A stretch of DNA of 15,930 bases from Flavobacteriales bacterium UBA5081 (GTDB lineage: Bacteria; Bacteroidota; Bacteroidia; Flavobacteriales_E; Vicingaceae), in NCBI GenBank assembly GCA_002415785.1, contig DIAJ01000013.1, forward strand, positions 5,358 through 21,287, written 5' to 3'. The position numbers and the translations under genes are program-made. Shown here piece by piece: positions 4,757 through 10,468 of this stretch. Numbering within the stretch: the first letter of the stretch is position 1; each line of letters opens with the position of its first letter. The notes below the pieces were generated by a model. The model worked only from the letters and a program-made list of their open reading frames with translations. It did no database searches and was not told the origin of the DNA.

Positions 4757-5722
4757 ATGTTAGAAATAATTAGAAATGAAAAACAACAAACGTTTAAAGA
4801 AAAATTAGAGAGTCTAAAATTCTGTAAAGCAGACACTACCCCCTGGTGCATTATTGATAAACAAAACGACATGGTAGAGTGCAATCCACTGTGTTTAGAA
4901 CATTTAAAAGTAAGTTACAAAGATTATATTGGAACAAACCTTTATGATTGGTGGACGCGCGACTATCCATTAACTCATGATTCGTTAAAGAAAAATAATT
5001 ATGTAACAAGCCTCGAAATTCAAGATGCTGAAGGTAATTTTTTAATCGTTAAAGTAAAGATGGAAAAATTTACTCATGACACAAAACACTATACTGCAAT
5101 AAGAGCAGTTAATATCAAACAGCGCCCACAAAGCCCACTCGAAAATTATTTCGACCAATTGAAAGAAATTAATTCTAGTACAAACAGTTTAGTTGACAAC
5201 ATGCCTTTAGGCCTGTCCATCGTGACTCGTTCTGGGAAGTTTCTTTGGGCGAACGAGGTTTATGCTCAAAAAATAGGTTACGAGCTTTACGATTTGCTTT
5301 TTAGTCGCAATATCGAGGACATAACAATTCAAAGTTTGGCAGAGGTAAATTTTGACCAAGAAATTATTTCGAGCAGTCATTGGCGCTATAAGATATATAA
5401 GCACAAAAATGGACATAACGTTTCTGCAAAAATTAAAACTAAAAAAACGACATATAATGGTGTTCCAGTATTTTTTTCTGTAGTTGACTATACGCATCAT
5501 GATTGTGAATTAGGAATCGACAAAATTAACAAAAACTCTATTACTAATTTGCTTAACAAAACAGTAAAAATGGAAATCAATATCAAAGTGCTCGAAAAAG
5601 TAGCTTTATTGTTTGGCATGTCTATTCAAGAATTTACTGCTATTGTTTATTGGTGTGAAACAAACGACATGTTAGAAATAGAGGGGATTCGAAAAAAGAA
5701 ACAATATGAAATGGGATTTTAA
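4757..5722 (+). CDS. Tandem PAS-domain sensor protein in the lysogeny operon
   Basis: A 321-aa soluble protein starting at ATG 4757 behind a strong AGGAGGG that overlaps the repressor stop. PAS 1 (about 24-122): 'PWCIIDKQNDMVECNPLCLE' plus a 'GTNLYDWW' segment and a closing strand 'HYTAIRAVNI'. PAS 2 (about 143-246): 'NSLVDNMPLGLSIVTRSGKF', 'LWANEVYAQKIGY', 'WRYKIYKHKNGHNV', 'PVFFSVVDYT'; this follows the PAS consensus closely. The C-terminal 60 residues ('VLEKVALLFGMSIQEFTAIV' onward) are helical and could be an HTH or interaction helix. No kinase, GGDEF or EAL motif and no membrane segment is present, so its output is probably protein-protein or DNA contact. No ligand can be assigned; the His and Cys residues present do not define a heme site. 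Context points to modulation of the neighbouring repressor (inference). Confidence 0.8.
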   Translation: MLEIIRNEKQQTFKEKLESLKFCKADTTPWCIIDKQNDMVECNPLCLEHLKVSYKDYIGTNLYDWWTRDYPLTHDSLKKNNYVTSLEIQDAEGNFLIVKVKMEKFTHDTKHYTAIRAVNIKQRPQSPLENYFDQLKEINSSTNSLVDNMPLGLSIVTRSGKFLWANEVYAQKIGYELYDLLFSRNIEDITIQSLAEVNFDQEIISSSHWRYKIYKHKNGHNVSAKIKTKKTTYNGVPVFFSVVDYTHHDCELGIDKINKNSITNLLNKTVKMEINIKVLEKVALLFGMSIQEFTAIVYWCETNDMLEIEGIRKKKQYEMGF

Positions 5723-5724
5723 GG

Positions 5725-6000
5725 ATGGATAGAACTAAGCTAATTGATAAGATAAGTTTTGATAATCAAAAAATTTCAAGAAGGGAAAGTGAAATTGTGG
5801 TTGACCTTATTTTTGATGAAATTAGCGAAGAAATTGCAAAGGGCGGAAGGGTGGAAATAAGAGGATTTGGCTCTTTTAGCTTGAATGAAACACAAGACAA
5901 ACGCTTCGTAAACCCCAAAACAAAGCAGGAGACTATAATTAAAGGCAAAAAAAAAGCTCATTTTAAACCAGCAAAAGAGCTAAAAAGCCGCATAAATTAA
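5725..6000 (+). CDS. IHF/HU-family DNA-bending protein
   Basis: A 91-aa protein with the full family layout: helical N-terminus ('KLIDKISFDNQKISRRESEI'), 'GGRVEIRGFGSFSL' (about 40-53), the beta-arm 'RFVNPKTKQET' with the intercalating Pro64, and the end 'HFKPAKELKSRIN'. The 'HFKP-x-K-E-L-K/R-x-R' tail is closest to IHF-beta. It starts two bases after the PAS stop and is probably co-translated. Lambda-type integrases need IHF to bend attP, so a phage-encoded copy would make integration or repressor-loop formation independent of the host. A histone-like regulator of host genes is an alternative. Confidence 0.92.
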   Translation: MDRTKLIDKISFDNQKISRRESEIVVDLIFDEISEEIAKGGRVEIRGFGSFSLNETQDKRFVNPKTKQETIIKGKKKAHFKPAKELKSRIN

Positions 6001-6025
6001 TTTTTCTCTATTAAAAATATAAGAT

Positions 6026-6048
6026 AATGTAAAAAAAACTTTTACATT
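6026..6048. promoter_or_regulatory. Inverted repeat after the IHF-like gene (operator or weak terminator)
   Basis: AATGTAAAA (6026-6034) and TTTTACATT (6040-6048) form a perfect 9-bp inverted repeat with a 5-nt spacer. Its right arm contains TTTACA, the proposed -35 of the next promoter, so it could be an operator. As RNA it would make an A-U stem without a clear U-run, and so a poor terminator for the repressor operon. Confidence 0.45.
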
Positions 6049-6068
6049 TGAGTTATTTTTGATAATTT
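6041..6068 (+). promoter_or_regulatory. Putative promoter of the recombination/integration operon
   Basis: TTTACA (6041-6046) and TAATTT (6063-6068) are 16 nt apart in the only gap between the IHF-like gene and the next gene. Transcription would begin at about 6074, inside the inverted repeat at 6067-6098. Inverted repeats therefore overlap both the -35 and the start site, as expected of a tightly repressed promoter. Confidence 0.45.
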
Positions 6069-6098
6069 AGTTGTGTACAAAAAAAAAGACACAACTAA
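6067..6098. promoter_or_regulatory. Perfect 10-bp inverted repeat over the start of the integration operon
   Basis: TTAGTTGTGT (6067-6076) and ACACAACTAA (6089-6098) are exact inverted repeats around a 12-nt A-rich spacer. The right arm ends on the A of the next ATG. It can serve as an operator on DNA, or as an RNA stem at the extreme 5' end of the mRNA that would hide the start codon. Closely related arms recur at 9194-9216, just after the integrase. Confidence 0.6.
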
Positions 6099-6451
6099 TG
6101 CAGACACATCATATCAGCGCAATTTTGAGCGCAACCACCTTTCCAAGCACACAAGTGAGTCGTTGCTCCGTTGACATTGAAATCAGGATGATTGTCCAGC
6201 AAGACGGAACACAATCAATAAAAACAGAAATCAATGATGAAGTCGGAAAAGCCTTAAATTGGCTTTCTGAAGACGTTACCTGGTATTTGATGATTGGTCA
6301 TAGAGGTCATGAAATTCCCTTAACTTGGTCATCGCTCCACACAGCAAATGGTGATCTGGATCTTGATTATGTTGGTGTCGAACAATTTTTGTGGGAAGCG
6401 CTAGCAAAAGAAGAAAAAGAACAAAGAGAAGAAGGTTATGGGTGCGAGTAA
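6098..6451 (+). CDS. Hypothetical protein, first gene of the integration operon
   Basis: I chose ATG at 6098 (117 aa, MQTHHISAILSATTF). A TTG at 6071 would add nine residues but starts inside the inverted repeat. No Shine-Dalgarno is visible at either, so initiation on a short leader is likely. The protein has a beta-rich N-terminal part ('VDIEIRMIVQQDGTQSIKTE'), a Trp-rich middle ('ALNWLSEDVTWYLMIG', 'LTWSSLH') and a charged helical C-terminus ('EALAKEEKEQREEGYG'). I do not recognise the family. It overlaps, or is just ahead of, the ssDNA-binding-like gene, suggesting a part in the recombination module. Confidence 0.65.
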   Translation: MQTHHISAILSATTFPSTQVSRCSVDIEIRMIVQQDGTQSIKTEINDEVGKALNWLSEDVTWYLMIGHRGHEIPLTWSSLHTANGDLDLDYVGVEQFLWEALAKEEKEQREEGYGCE

Positions 6452-6497
6452 CAAAGAATTTTTAAAAGAAATAATCAACCAATTAGAGGATGAAAAT

Positions 6498-7097
6498 ATG
6501 GGCTTGAAAGTTACTAGGAGTAAAAACAAGGAAAGAGAAAGTGTGCCGAACGGTACTTATTTTGGACGTTGTTATGGGGTGATTGATTTAGGAAATCAAG
6601 TTCAGAAAAAATTCGAATCGGATGCGACAGAAGTGATACCTCAAGTCGTTTTGCTGTTCGAGCTGAGTCACAAAATGACAGACGGAAAACCATTTGGTTT
6701 TTCAAGAATTTGTAAAATTTCAAATCACGAAAAATCAAATTTACATCAAATCGTTCAACATTTGACAGGAAAACTATTAAGTGACGAGTCTCAAAACGGA
6801 TTTCAATTAACTCAATTGTTAGATAAATTTTGTGTACTCCAATATACAGAAAATCCAAAGCCAGACAGAGACTACCCTATCGTCACTTTTGGCCCAGCAC
6901 CCGATGGCACGAAATTCGAAGCCGTTAATAAAAATGTTGTTTTTGATTGTGACAACCCGAATCCAGAAATATTAAAAGAATTACCAGAATGGATTGTTAC
7001 CAAAATAAACGAAAGAGTTAAAGATGATGACGCTTTCATTGAAGAAAAAAATTATGACGAGCGGAATCCACCACCATTAGAAGATGTGCCTTTTTAA
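6498..7097 (+). CDS. Putative phage ssDNA-binding protein
   Basis: I chose ATG at 6498 (199 aa, MGLKVTRSKNKERESVPNGT) because AGAGGA lies 7 nt upstream. An ATG at 6438 would add 20 helical residues and overlap the previous gene by 14 nt, and remains possible. The body follows a phage family I recognise: 'VPNGTYFGRCYGVIDLGNQV', 'PQVVLLFELSHK-x-T-D-G-K', 'CKISNHEKSNLHQIV', 'FCVLQYTENP', an OB-fold-like beta pattern usually found beside recombination nucleases. The acidic end '...ERNPPPLEDVPF' resembles the C-terminal peptide by which SSB proteins recruit partners. Two genes on is a RecB-like nuclease. ssDNA binding is inferred, not shown. Confidence 0.65.
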   Translation: MGLKVTRSKNKERESVPNGTYFGRCYGVIDLGNQVQKKFESDATEVIPQVVLLFELSHKMTDGKPFGFSRICKISNHEKSNLHQIVQHLTGKLLSDESQNGFQLTQLLDKFCVLQYTENPKPDRDYPIVTFGPAPDGTKFEAVNKNVVFDCDNPNPEILKELPEWIVTKINERVKDDDAFIEEKNYDERNPPPLEDVPF

Positions 7098-7098
7098 A

Positions 7099-7350
7099 AT
7101 GAACAACGAATTAGAAAAAAATTTTTTAGTAAATGATATCAATATTTTGTTGATGCAATTAGACGATTTAAAAAAACGTGCGCCTGTATCGCTCATAAAA
7201 ATCCAGCAAGAAAAATGGAAAAAGACTTTTAATAAAGATGTAGAAATAAGACAGAAAGAAAAACAAATTGTCGCAAGATTAAAAAATTTAAAAATTATGG
7301 AAATTTTAACAATTGGAATATCAATAGGAAAAATAAATGGCAACTCCTAA
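7099..7350 (+). CDS. Small basic coiled protein, unknown
   Basis: I chose ATG at 7099 (83 aa, MNNELEKNFLVNDINILLMQ), directly after the TAA of the ssDNA-binding-like gene. An in-frame start at 7084 lies inside that gene. The protein is Lys-rich and helical ('LDDLKKRAP', 'KWKKTFNKDVEIRQKEKQIV', 'ARLKNLKIMEIL'). It overlaps the nuclease start by 14 nt. No ribosome site is obvious, so termination-reinitiation is likely. I do not recognise it. Its place between an SSB-like protein and a nuclease suggests an accessory recombination factor, but there is no motif to support this. Confidence 0.55.
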   Translation: MNNELEKNFLVNDINILLMQLDDLKKRAPVSLIKIQQEKWKKTFNKDVEIRQKEKQIVARLKNLKIMEILTIGISIGKINGNS

Positions 7351-8029
7351 AAAGGGCTATCGATACAAGAATGAAGTTTTACCTGGAACAACTACGATTA
7401 TAGGGCGGTTTAAAGACAGCAATGCTTTGATCAGGTGGGCTTGGAAGCAAGGGCATGAGGGAAAAGAATTGTATGGAGATGACAGCCAAGCTGGACAAGC
7501 GCTTAAAATTGGGACGGCCACTCACTCAATGATAGAAGCTCACATCAATGGCAAAAGTCCAAAGGTGGCACTTAATAAAGAATTGAAATTAGAAGTGCAT
7601 AAAAAAAAGGCAAGAACGAGTTTCGAAGCTTATTTGCATTGGGAAAAGTCTAACAACCTTGTGCTACTCTCAAAATTTCAAGAAGTCCAATTAGTTAGCC
7701 CACAATGGAAATTCGGTGGAACTCCTGATGCAATCGGGAGAATGGGTGATGAGGTGGTGCTGCTTGACTGGAAGACATCAAATGGGATTTATTCGGATTA
7801 CATTATTCAATTAGCCGCCTATCAGCATTTGGTTGATTTCGGTGTCAGGATGGACAATGGCAAAAAATTGCCTTTTGTCTGTGGCAAAGGCGCTCATCTA
7901 TTGAGATTCTCAAAAGAAAATGCAGATTTTAATCATGCTTATTTTGCTGATTTATCAGAAGGTTGGGAAACTTTTAAGTTATTCAGGCAAGCCTATGATT
8001 TAGATAAACTTTTGAAGAAACGAACGTAA
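7337..8029 (+). CDS. RecB/Cas4-like PD-(D/E)XK nuclease
   Basis: A 230-aa protein with nuclease motifs in order: His63 in 'GTATHSMIEAHI', Asp131 in 'FGGTPDAIG', Asp144 and Lys146 in 'VVLLDWKTSN', and Gln158/Tyr162 in 'IIQLAAYQHL'. These are the H, D, (D/E)xK and QxxxY motifs of the RecB-type exonuclease fold. The four-cysteine iron-sulphur cluster of true Cas4 is absent (only Cys182). It would degrade or resect DNA ends, probably with the ssDNA-binding-like protein two genes before it, as a phage recombination pair. It overlaps the preceding gene by 14 nt and ends shortly before the integrase. Confidence 0.85.
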   Translation: MATPKKGYRYKNEVLPGTTTIIGRFKDSNALIRWAWKQGHEGKELYGDDSQAGQALKIGTATHSMIEAHINGKSPKVALNKELKLEVHKKKARTSFEAYLHWEKSNNLVLLSKFQEVQLVSPQWKFGGTPDAIGRMGDEVVLLDWKTSNGIYSDYIIQLAAYQHLVDFGVRMDNGKKLPFVCGKGAHLLRFSKENADFNHAYFADLSEGWETFKLFRQAYDLDKLLKKRT

Positions 8030-8093
8030 ATTGACAATGAAGTACAAAAAATGTAAACATTCTCAGAGGAATGTGTTCCTTGGGAGAAAAAAC

Positions 8094-9152
8094 ATGGAAC
8101 ATTTTAAGGAAATAAGCTTTCGCGAAGTGATTCAAGAAGGCTTGCGATTAAAAAAACAACGTGGAGATAAATTGACAACTCAAGTAACAGAAGCAGCTAT
8201 GGCAGACAAGTTAGAAGATTACTTTGGTGATTATGTGCTCAGCTACGCATTTAATAATAAAAAAAGCATTTCGCAACAAAAAATAGCAGACTATTACAAT
8301 CACGTTAGTAAAAGACGAATTTGTGAACAGCCTTGTTGCGCTGGTGTAACTGCTGATCGCGGAAGAACAAAGGACAAAGAAGGTTATCGGCTTCCGCTGA
8401 AACACACTACTATATTGCGAGAGCTGTCATTAGTGAGCGGTTGTATTGAAATGATTCGGGCAGAAAGAAATTTAGATATCCCGAATCCTTTTCAATCTTT
8501 TACAAGGTCTCGCGCAAGACTGACGAGAAATAAAAAATCTTCAGTCATAGCGAAAAGGAATGAGCATTGGACATCGGGCGAAACAAAAGCACTTTTGTTA
8601 GCCTTACCTCCACTTGCAAAAGATATAGTGCTGTTTGCTTTAAATACAGGCATGAGAAGGAGTGAAATTTGTAATTTGACTTTTGATAGCAGAACGCAAG
8701 GTGACGAATATCAAAGGATTTTTGAAATGGACGGAAACTGGGTTTGTCATTTCGAATCTAAAGATCAGAAATCAAACGCTGTGTCACAATGCGCTCTCAA
8801 TTCAACTGCGATGGAAATCATCAATAGACAAGAGCATGCGGTTGAGCAAGAATTAGACGATTTAGGCTTGCCGATTGCTCATACCTATGTTTTCAGCTTG
8901 AACAGAAAAAAAATTCCTGTTTGGTGGCTGACACAAAAATTCGCAGAGGCCCAAAAAGCTACGGGTTTGAAGCATAGAACATTGCAACAAACACGGAAAA
9001 CTTGCGGTCAAAGGATGCTTGAAGCTGGATGTTCGATTGAAGCAGTGCAATCTCAACTTCGTCATTCATCGGTGACAACCACGCAAAGTTATTACATCGT
9101 GCCTAGCATTGACCACGCTGCAAAAGCAGTTGAAAAAATCAACATCAATTAA
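8094..9152 (+). CDS. int: Tyrosine recombinase (phage integrase)
   Basis: I chose ATG at 8094 (352 aa, MEHFKEISF) because GGGAG lies 7 nt upstream. In-frame starts at 8031 and 8037 would add 19-21 basic residues without a ribosome site. N-terminal core-binding domain at about 10-130, catalytic domain at about 155-345. Catalytic residues: Arg188 ('NTGMRRSEI'), a Lys at 223 or 226 ('ESKDQKSN'), Arg301 ('LQQTRKTCGQ'), His324 ('QLRHSSVTTT') and nucleophile Tyr333 ('QSYY'). The usual His of the HxxR box appears as Gln298. It would recombine attP with the host attB. It is the last gene of the plus-strand operon and is followed by a possible attP region. No excisionase was recognised. Confidence 0.92.
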   Translation: MEHFKEISFREVIQEGLRLKKQRGDKLTTQVTEAAMADKLEDYFGDYVLSYAFNNKKSISQQKIADYYNHVSKRRICEQPCCAGVTADRGRTKDKEGYRLPLKHTTILRELSLVSGCIEMIRAERNLDIPNPFQSFTRSRARLTRNKKSSVIAKRNEHWTSGETKALLLALPPLAKDIVLFALNTGMRRSEICNLTFDSRTQGDEYQRIFEMDGNWVCHFESKDQKSNAVSQCALNSTAMEIINRQEHAVEQELDDLGLPIAHTYVFSLNRKKIPVWWLTQKFAEAQKATGLKHRTLQQTRKTCGQRMLEAGCSIEAVQSQLRHSSVTTTQSYYIVPSIDHAAKAVEKININ

Positions 9153-9366
9153 GGAGGCGCTAAAAAAATAGAAAATAAATTGAGTAATAAAGTTTAGTTG
9201 TGGATAACTCAACTAAGCAATTGAATCATCGTAAAATCTCTCGCTCTTTTAAAGATATAGGTTTTTCGATGAATCAGTAACATACACAAATTTTTAAATA
9301 CACAAAAAACATAAAAAAGAACACATTCCTAACGTTCAATCAATGGTTTACATTGACAAAAAAAAA
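9153..9366. other. Gene-free region after int: candidate attP
   Basis: No ORF of useful size is present on either strand. It contains, in order, an orphan GGAGG (9153-9157), the TTAGTTG/CAACTAA inverted repeat with a DnaA box (9194-9216), two direct repeats ATACACAAA at 9282-9290 and 9298-9306 (period 16 nt), and a small inverted repeat TCAATG/CATTGA (9340-9345 and 9351-9356). Core-type inverted sites with nearby direct repeats next to int is the usual make-up of attP. There is no tRNA-like segment I can recognise. The exact core is not determinable without attB. Confidence 0.4.
9194..9216. repeat. Inverted repeat TTAGTTG-N9-CAACTAA containing a DnaA box
   Basis: TTAGTTG (9194-9200) and CAACTAA (9210-9216) are exact inverted repeats. 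Extending to nine bases each (TTAGTTGTG, CTCAACTAA) keeps 8 of 9 matches. The arms repeat the outer part of the 6067-6098 inverted repeat. Positions 9199-9207 read TGTGGATAA, the exact complement of the consensus DnaA box TTATCCACA. It may be an operator, an integrase core site, a DnaA or IHF-assisted control site, or a combination of these. Confidence 0.55.
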
Positions 9367-9367
9367 G

Positions 9368-9389
9368 GGGAGGGTTTAAAACCCCTCCC
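9368..9389. terminator. Bidirectional Rho-independent terminator
   Basis: GGGAGGG (9368-9374) pairs with CCCTCCC (9383-9389) around an 8-nt loop. It is flanked by an A-run on the left (from about 9358) and a T-run on the right (9391-9397), so both strands give a GC stem followed by U's. It separates the plus-strand integration operon (ends 9152) from the minus-strand virion operon (ends 9402). Confidence 0.9.
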
Positions 9390-9401
9390 ATTTTTTTGAC
9401 T

Positions 9402-9881
9402 TTATTTTTCTTTTGAAAACGAAATCCACGCAAACAAACAAATCAATCCAACTGACAAGAGAACTGCAATTACAGTAAGAGTGCCTTCTATCCAAATTTT
9501 TAATATTCTTTTTCTACGAAAATATTGCCGATCACGTTCTGCCTCCATAGCGCGTTGTTCTGCGATTACCTCTTGCCAAATATCTGGCCCATACGCCATT
9601 TTCAACATGCGATGAAGGTCAGACATTAGCTCTTGAGACCTTTTGCGTTGCATGACAATCTCTATGCTTTTGGCCGTGTCTGCGCCAGCTATTTTCTTCC
9701 AAAGCGGAGGATTTTGAGCTTCTTTTTCCATTCGTGAAATATCATTCTTTGCTGAAAAAAAAGCTGCAATTGACTTAGAGCATTGATGCAACTCAGCCCC
9801 TTGCTCTAACAGACTGTGAACATTTTTCACAGCCGCAGTACAAACTTTAATTGCTACAATAGCGGAGGTGATTGGTTCCAT
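9402..9881 (-). CDS. Tail-end phage protein with one C-terminal membrane helix
   Basis: A 159-aa protein. N-terminus 'MEPITSAIVAIKVCTAAVKN' is hydrophobic/amphipathic, a helical charged middle follows ('KSIEIVMQRKRSQELMSDLH', 'YGPDIWQEVIAEQRAMEAER'), then a basic 'RRKRILK' stop and one transmembrane helix (about 133-154) with a short tail. Similar proteins ('MEPVT...', 'FGPxxW') seem familiar from the ends of marine phage tail operons, without assigned role; this is recollection. It is the last gene of the leftward virion operon, 3 nt after the preceding gene. Predicted topology is a cytoplasmic body anchored in the inner membrane, which would fit host-membrane action rather than a virion part. 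Confidence 0.65.
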   Translation of the reverse strand: MEPITSAIVAIKVCTAAVKNVHSLLEQGAELHQCSKSIAAFFSAKNDISRMEKEAQNPPLWKKIAGADTAKSIEIVMQRKRSQELMSDLHRMLKMAYGPDIWQEVIAEQRAMEAERDRQYFRRKRILKIWIEGTLTVIAVLLSVGLICLFAWISFSKEK

Positions 9882-9884
9882 TAT

Positions 9885-10100
9885 TTATTTCCAAATTAAA
9901 ACAGAATCCTCACGCACATATATTGGTTGACAAGTTGCGCCCATTTGCGGCGAACGATAAGAATAGTCTCTCGGCATTGAGCGATTTTGTTTAGCGATTG
10001 ATTGTCGAAAATAGTGACATCGATTTACATCATAAAAATAAAACTTGTCATTTGTTGCCTTTCCATCAACAAAGACAGTCAGCATGAAAACCAACAGCAT
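9885..10100 (-). CDS. Small exported or membrane-anchored protein with two cysteines
   Basis: I chose ATG at 10100 (71 aa) because it makes a TAATG overlap with the upstream gene. A TTG at 10121 would add seven residues. The N-terminus is short and hydrophobic (MLLVFMLTVFVDG), resembling a signal anchor. The rest is polar: 'KFYFYDVNRCHYFRQSIAKQ' and 'ATCQPIYV', with Cys in 'NRCHYF' and 'ATCQPI' that could form a disulfide in the periplasm. I recall small proteins with the pattern 'F-x-x-x-x-C-x-Y-F...C-x-P' beside tail fibres of marine phages, function unknown. Superinfection exclusion or an envelope role would fit the topology but is a guess. Confidence 0.6.
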   Translation of the reverse strand: MLLVFMLTVFVDGKATNDKFYFYDVNRCHYFRQSIAKQNRSMPRDYSYRSPQMGATCQPIYVREDSVLIWK

Positions 10101-10468
10101 TAAGTAGGTTGCGTAGGCCAAGTTACATTTATTAAATTGTCTCCATCTAACTTAGGAGAAGCGGTCTCAGGCAAATTACGAAGATTTTGACGATAAGTTT
10201 TCCAAGCTGAAGGCACTGTAGAACCGCTTTCATTGGCTTTAATGACAACCCAGTCGCTTTCAGTCAGCTTTTGATTACGTTGCAACCTCAGAACCTTCAT
10301 AGGCTCCTCTGACTCTAATTTAGAAACTTCGGATGCAATGGCAGACTTTGTAGGTTTGTCATGACCATTTCCTTTTACCCAATTTAAAGTCTCATAATTA
10401 TCGTCATCCATCGTCCACTCTGCACCAGGACAAAGCGATTTTATTGCTAAACATGTATATGAAATCAT
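10100..10468 (-). CDS. Tail-fibre-assembly-like (chaperone) protein
   Basis: I chose ATG at 10468 (122 aa), because GGAGG lies 7 nt upstream inside the end of the tail-fibre gene and the start overlaps its stop (ATGA). Earlier starts run through the fibre gene. The C-terminal half carries a signature I recognise from tail-fibre assembly and tail-chaperone proteins: 'RLQRNQKLTESDWVV' (R-N-x-x-L-x-x-S/T-D-W), 'AWKTYRQNLRNLPE' (W-x-x-Y-R-x-x-L-R-x-L) and the terminal 'VTWPTQP'. The N-terminal 55 residues are variable. Such proteins help fold or trimerise the fibre encoded just before them. Direct translational coupling to the fibre gene supports this. Confidence 0.75.
   Translation of the reverse strand: MISYTCLAIKSLCPGAEWTMDDDNYETLNWVKGNGHDKPTKSAIASEVSKLESEEPMKVLRLQRNQKLTESDWVVIKANESGSTVPSAWKTYRQNLRNLPETASPKLDGDNLINVTWPTQPT

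Noticed and set aside
5207..5500. 97-aa minus-strand ORF within the PAS gene
   Set aside because: Shadow of PAS 2; no start signal and no family.
7077..7343. 88-aa minus-strand ORF
   Set aside because: Mirror image of the plus-strand small coiled-protein gene, against the direction of the operon and hydrophobic only because the other strand is Lys-rich.
7337..8029. True CRISPR Cas4
   Set aside because: The nuclease motifs fit the fold, but the iron-sulphur cysteine cluster and any other cas gene or array are absent.
9340..9356. TCAATG/CATTGA inverted repeat before the terminator, read as a separate terminator
   Set aside because: Only 6 bp and AT-rich, without a U-run of its own; kept only as part of the possible attP region.
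9153..9401. tRNA gene or tRNA 3' fragment at the att region
   Set aside because: I looked for T-loop-like GTTCGAATC and CCA ends and saw none.
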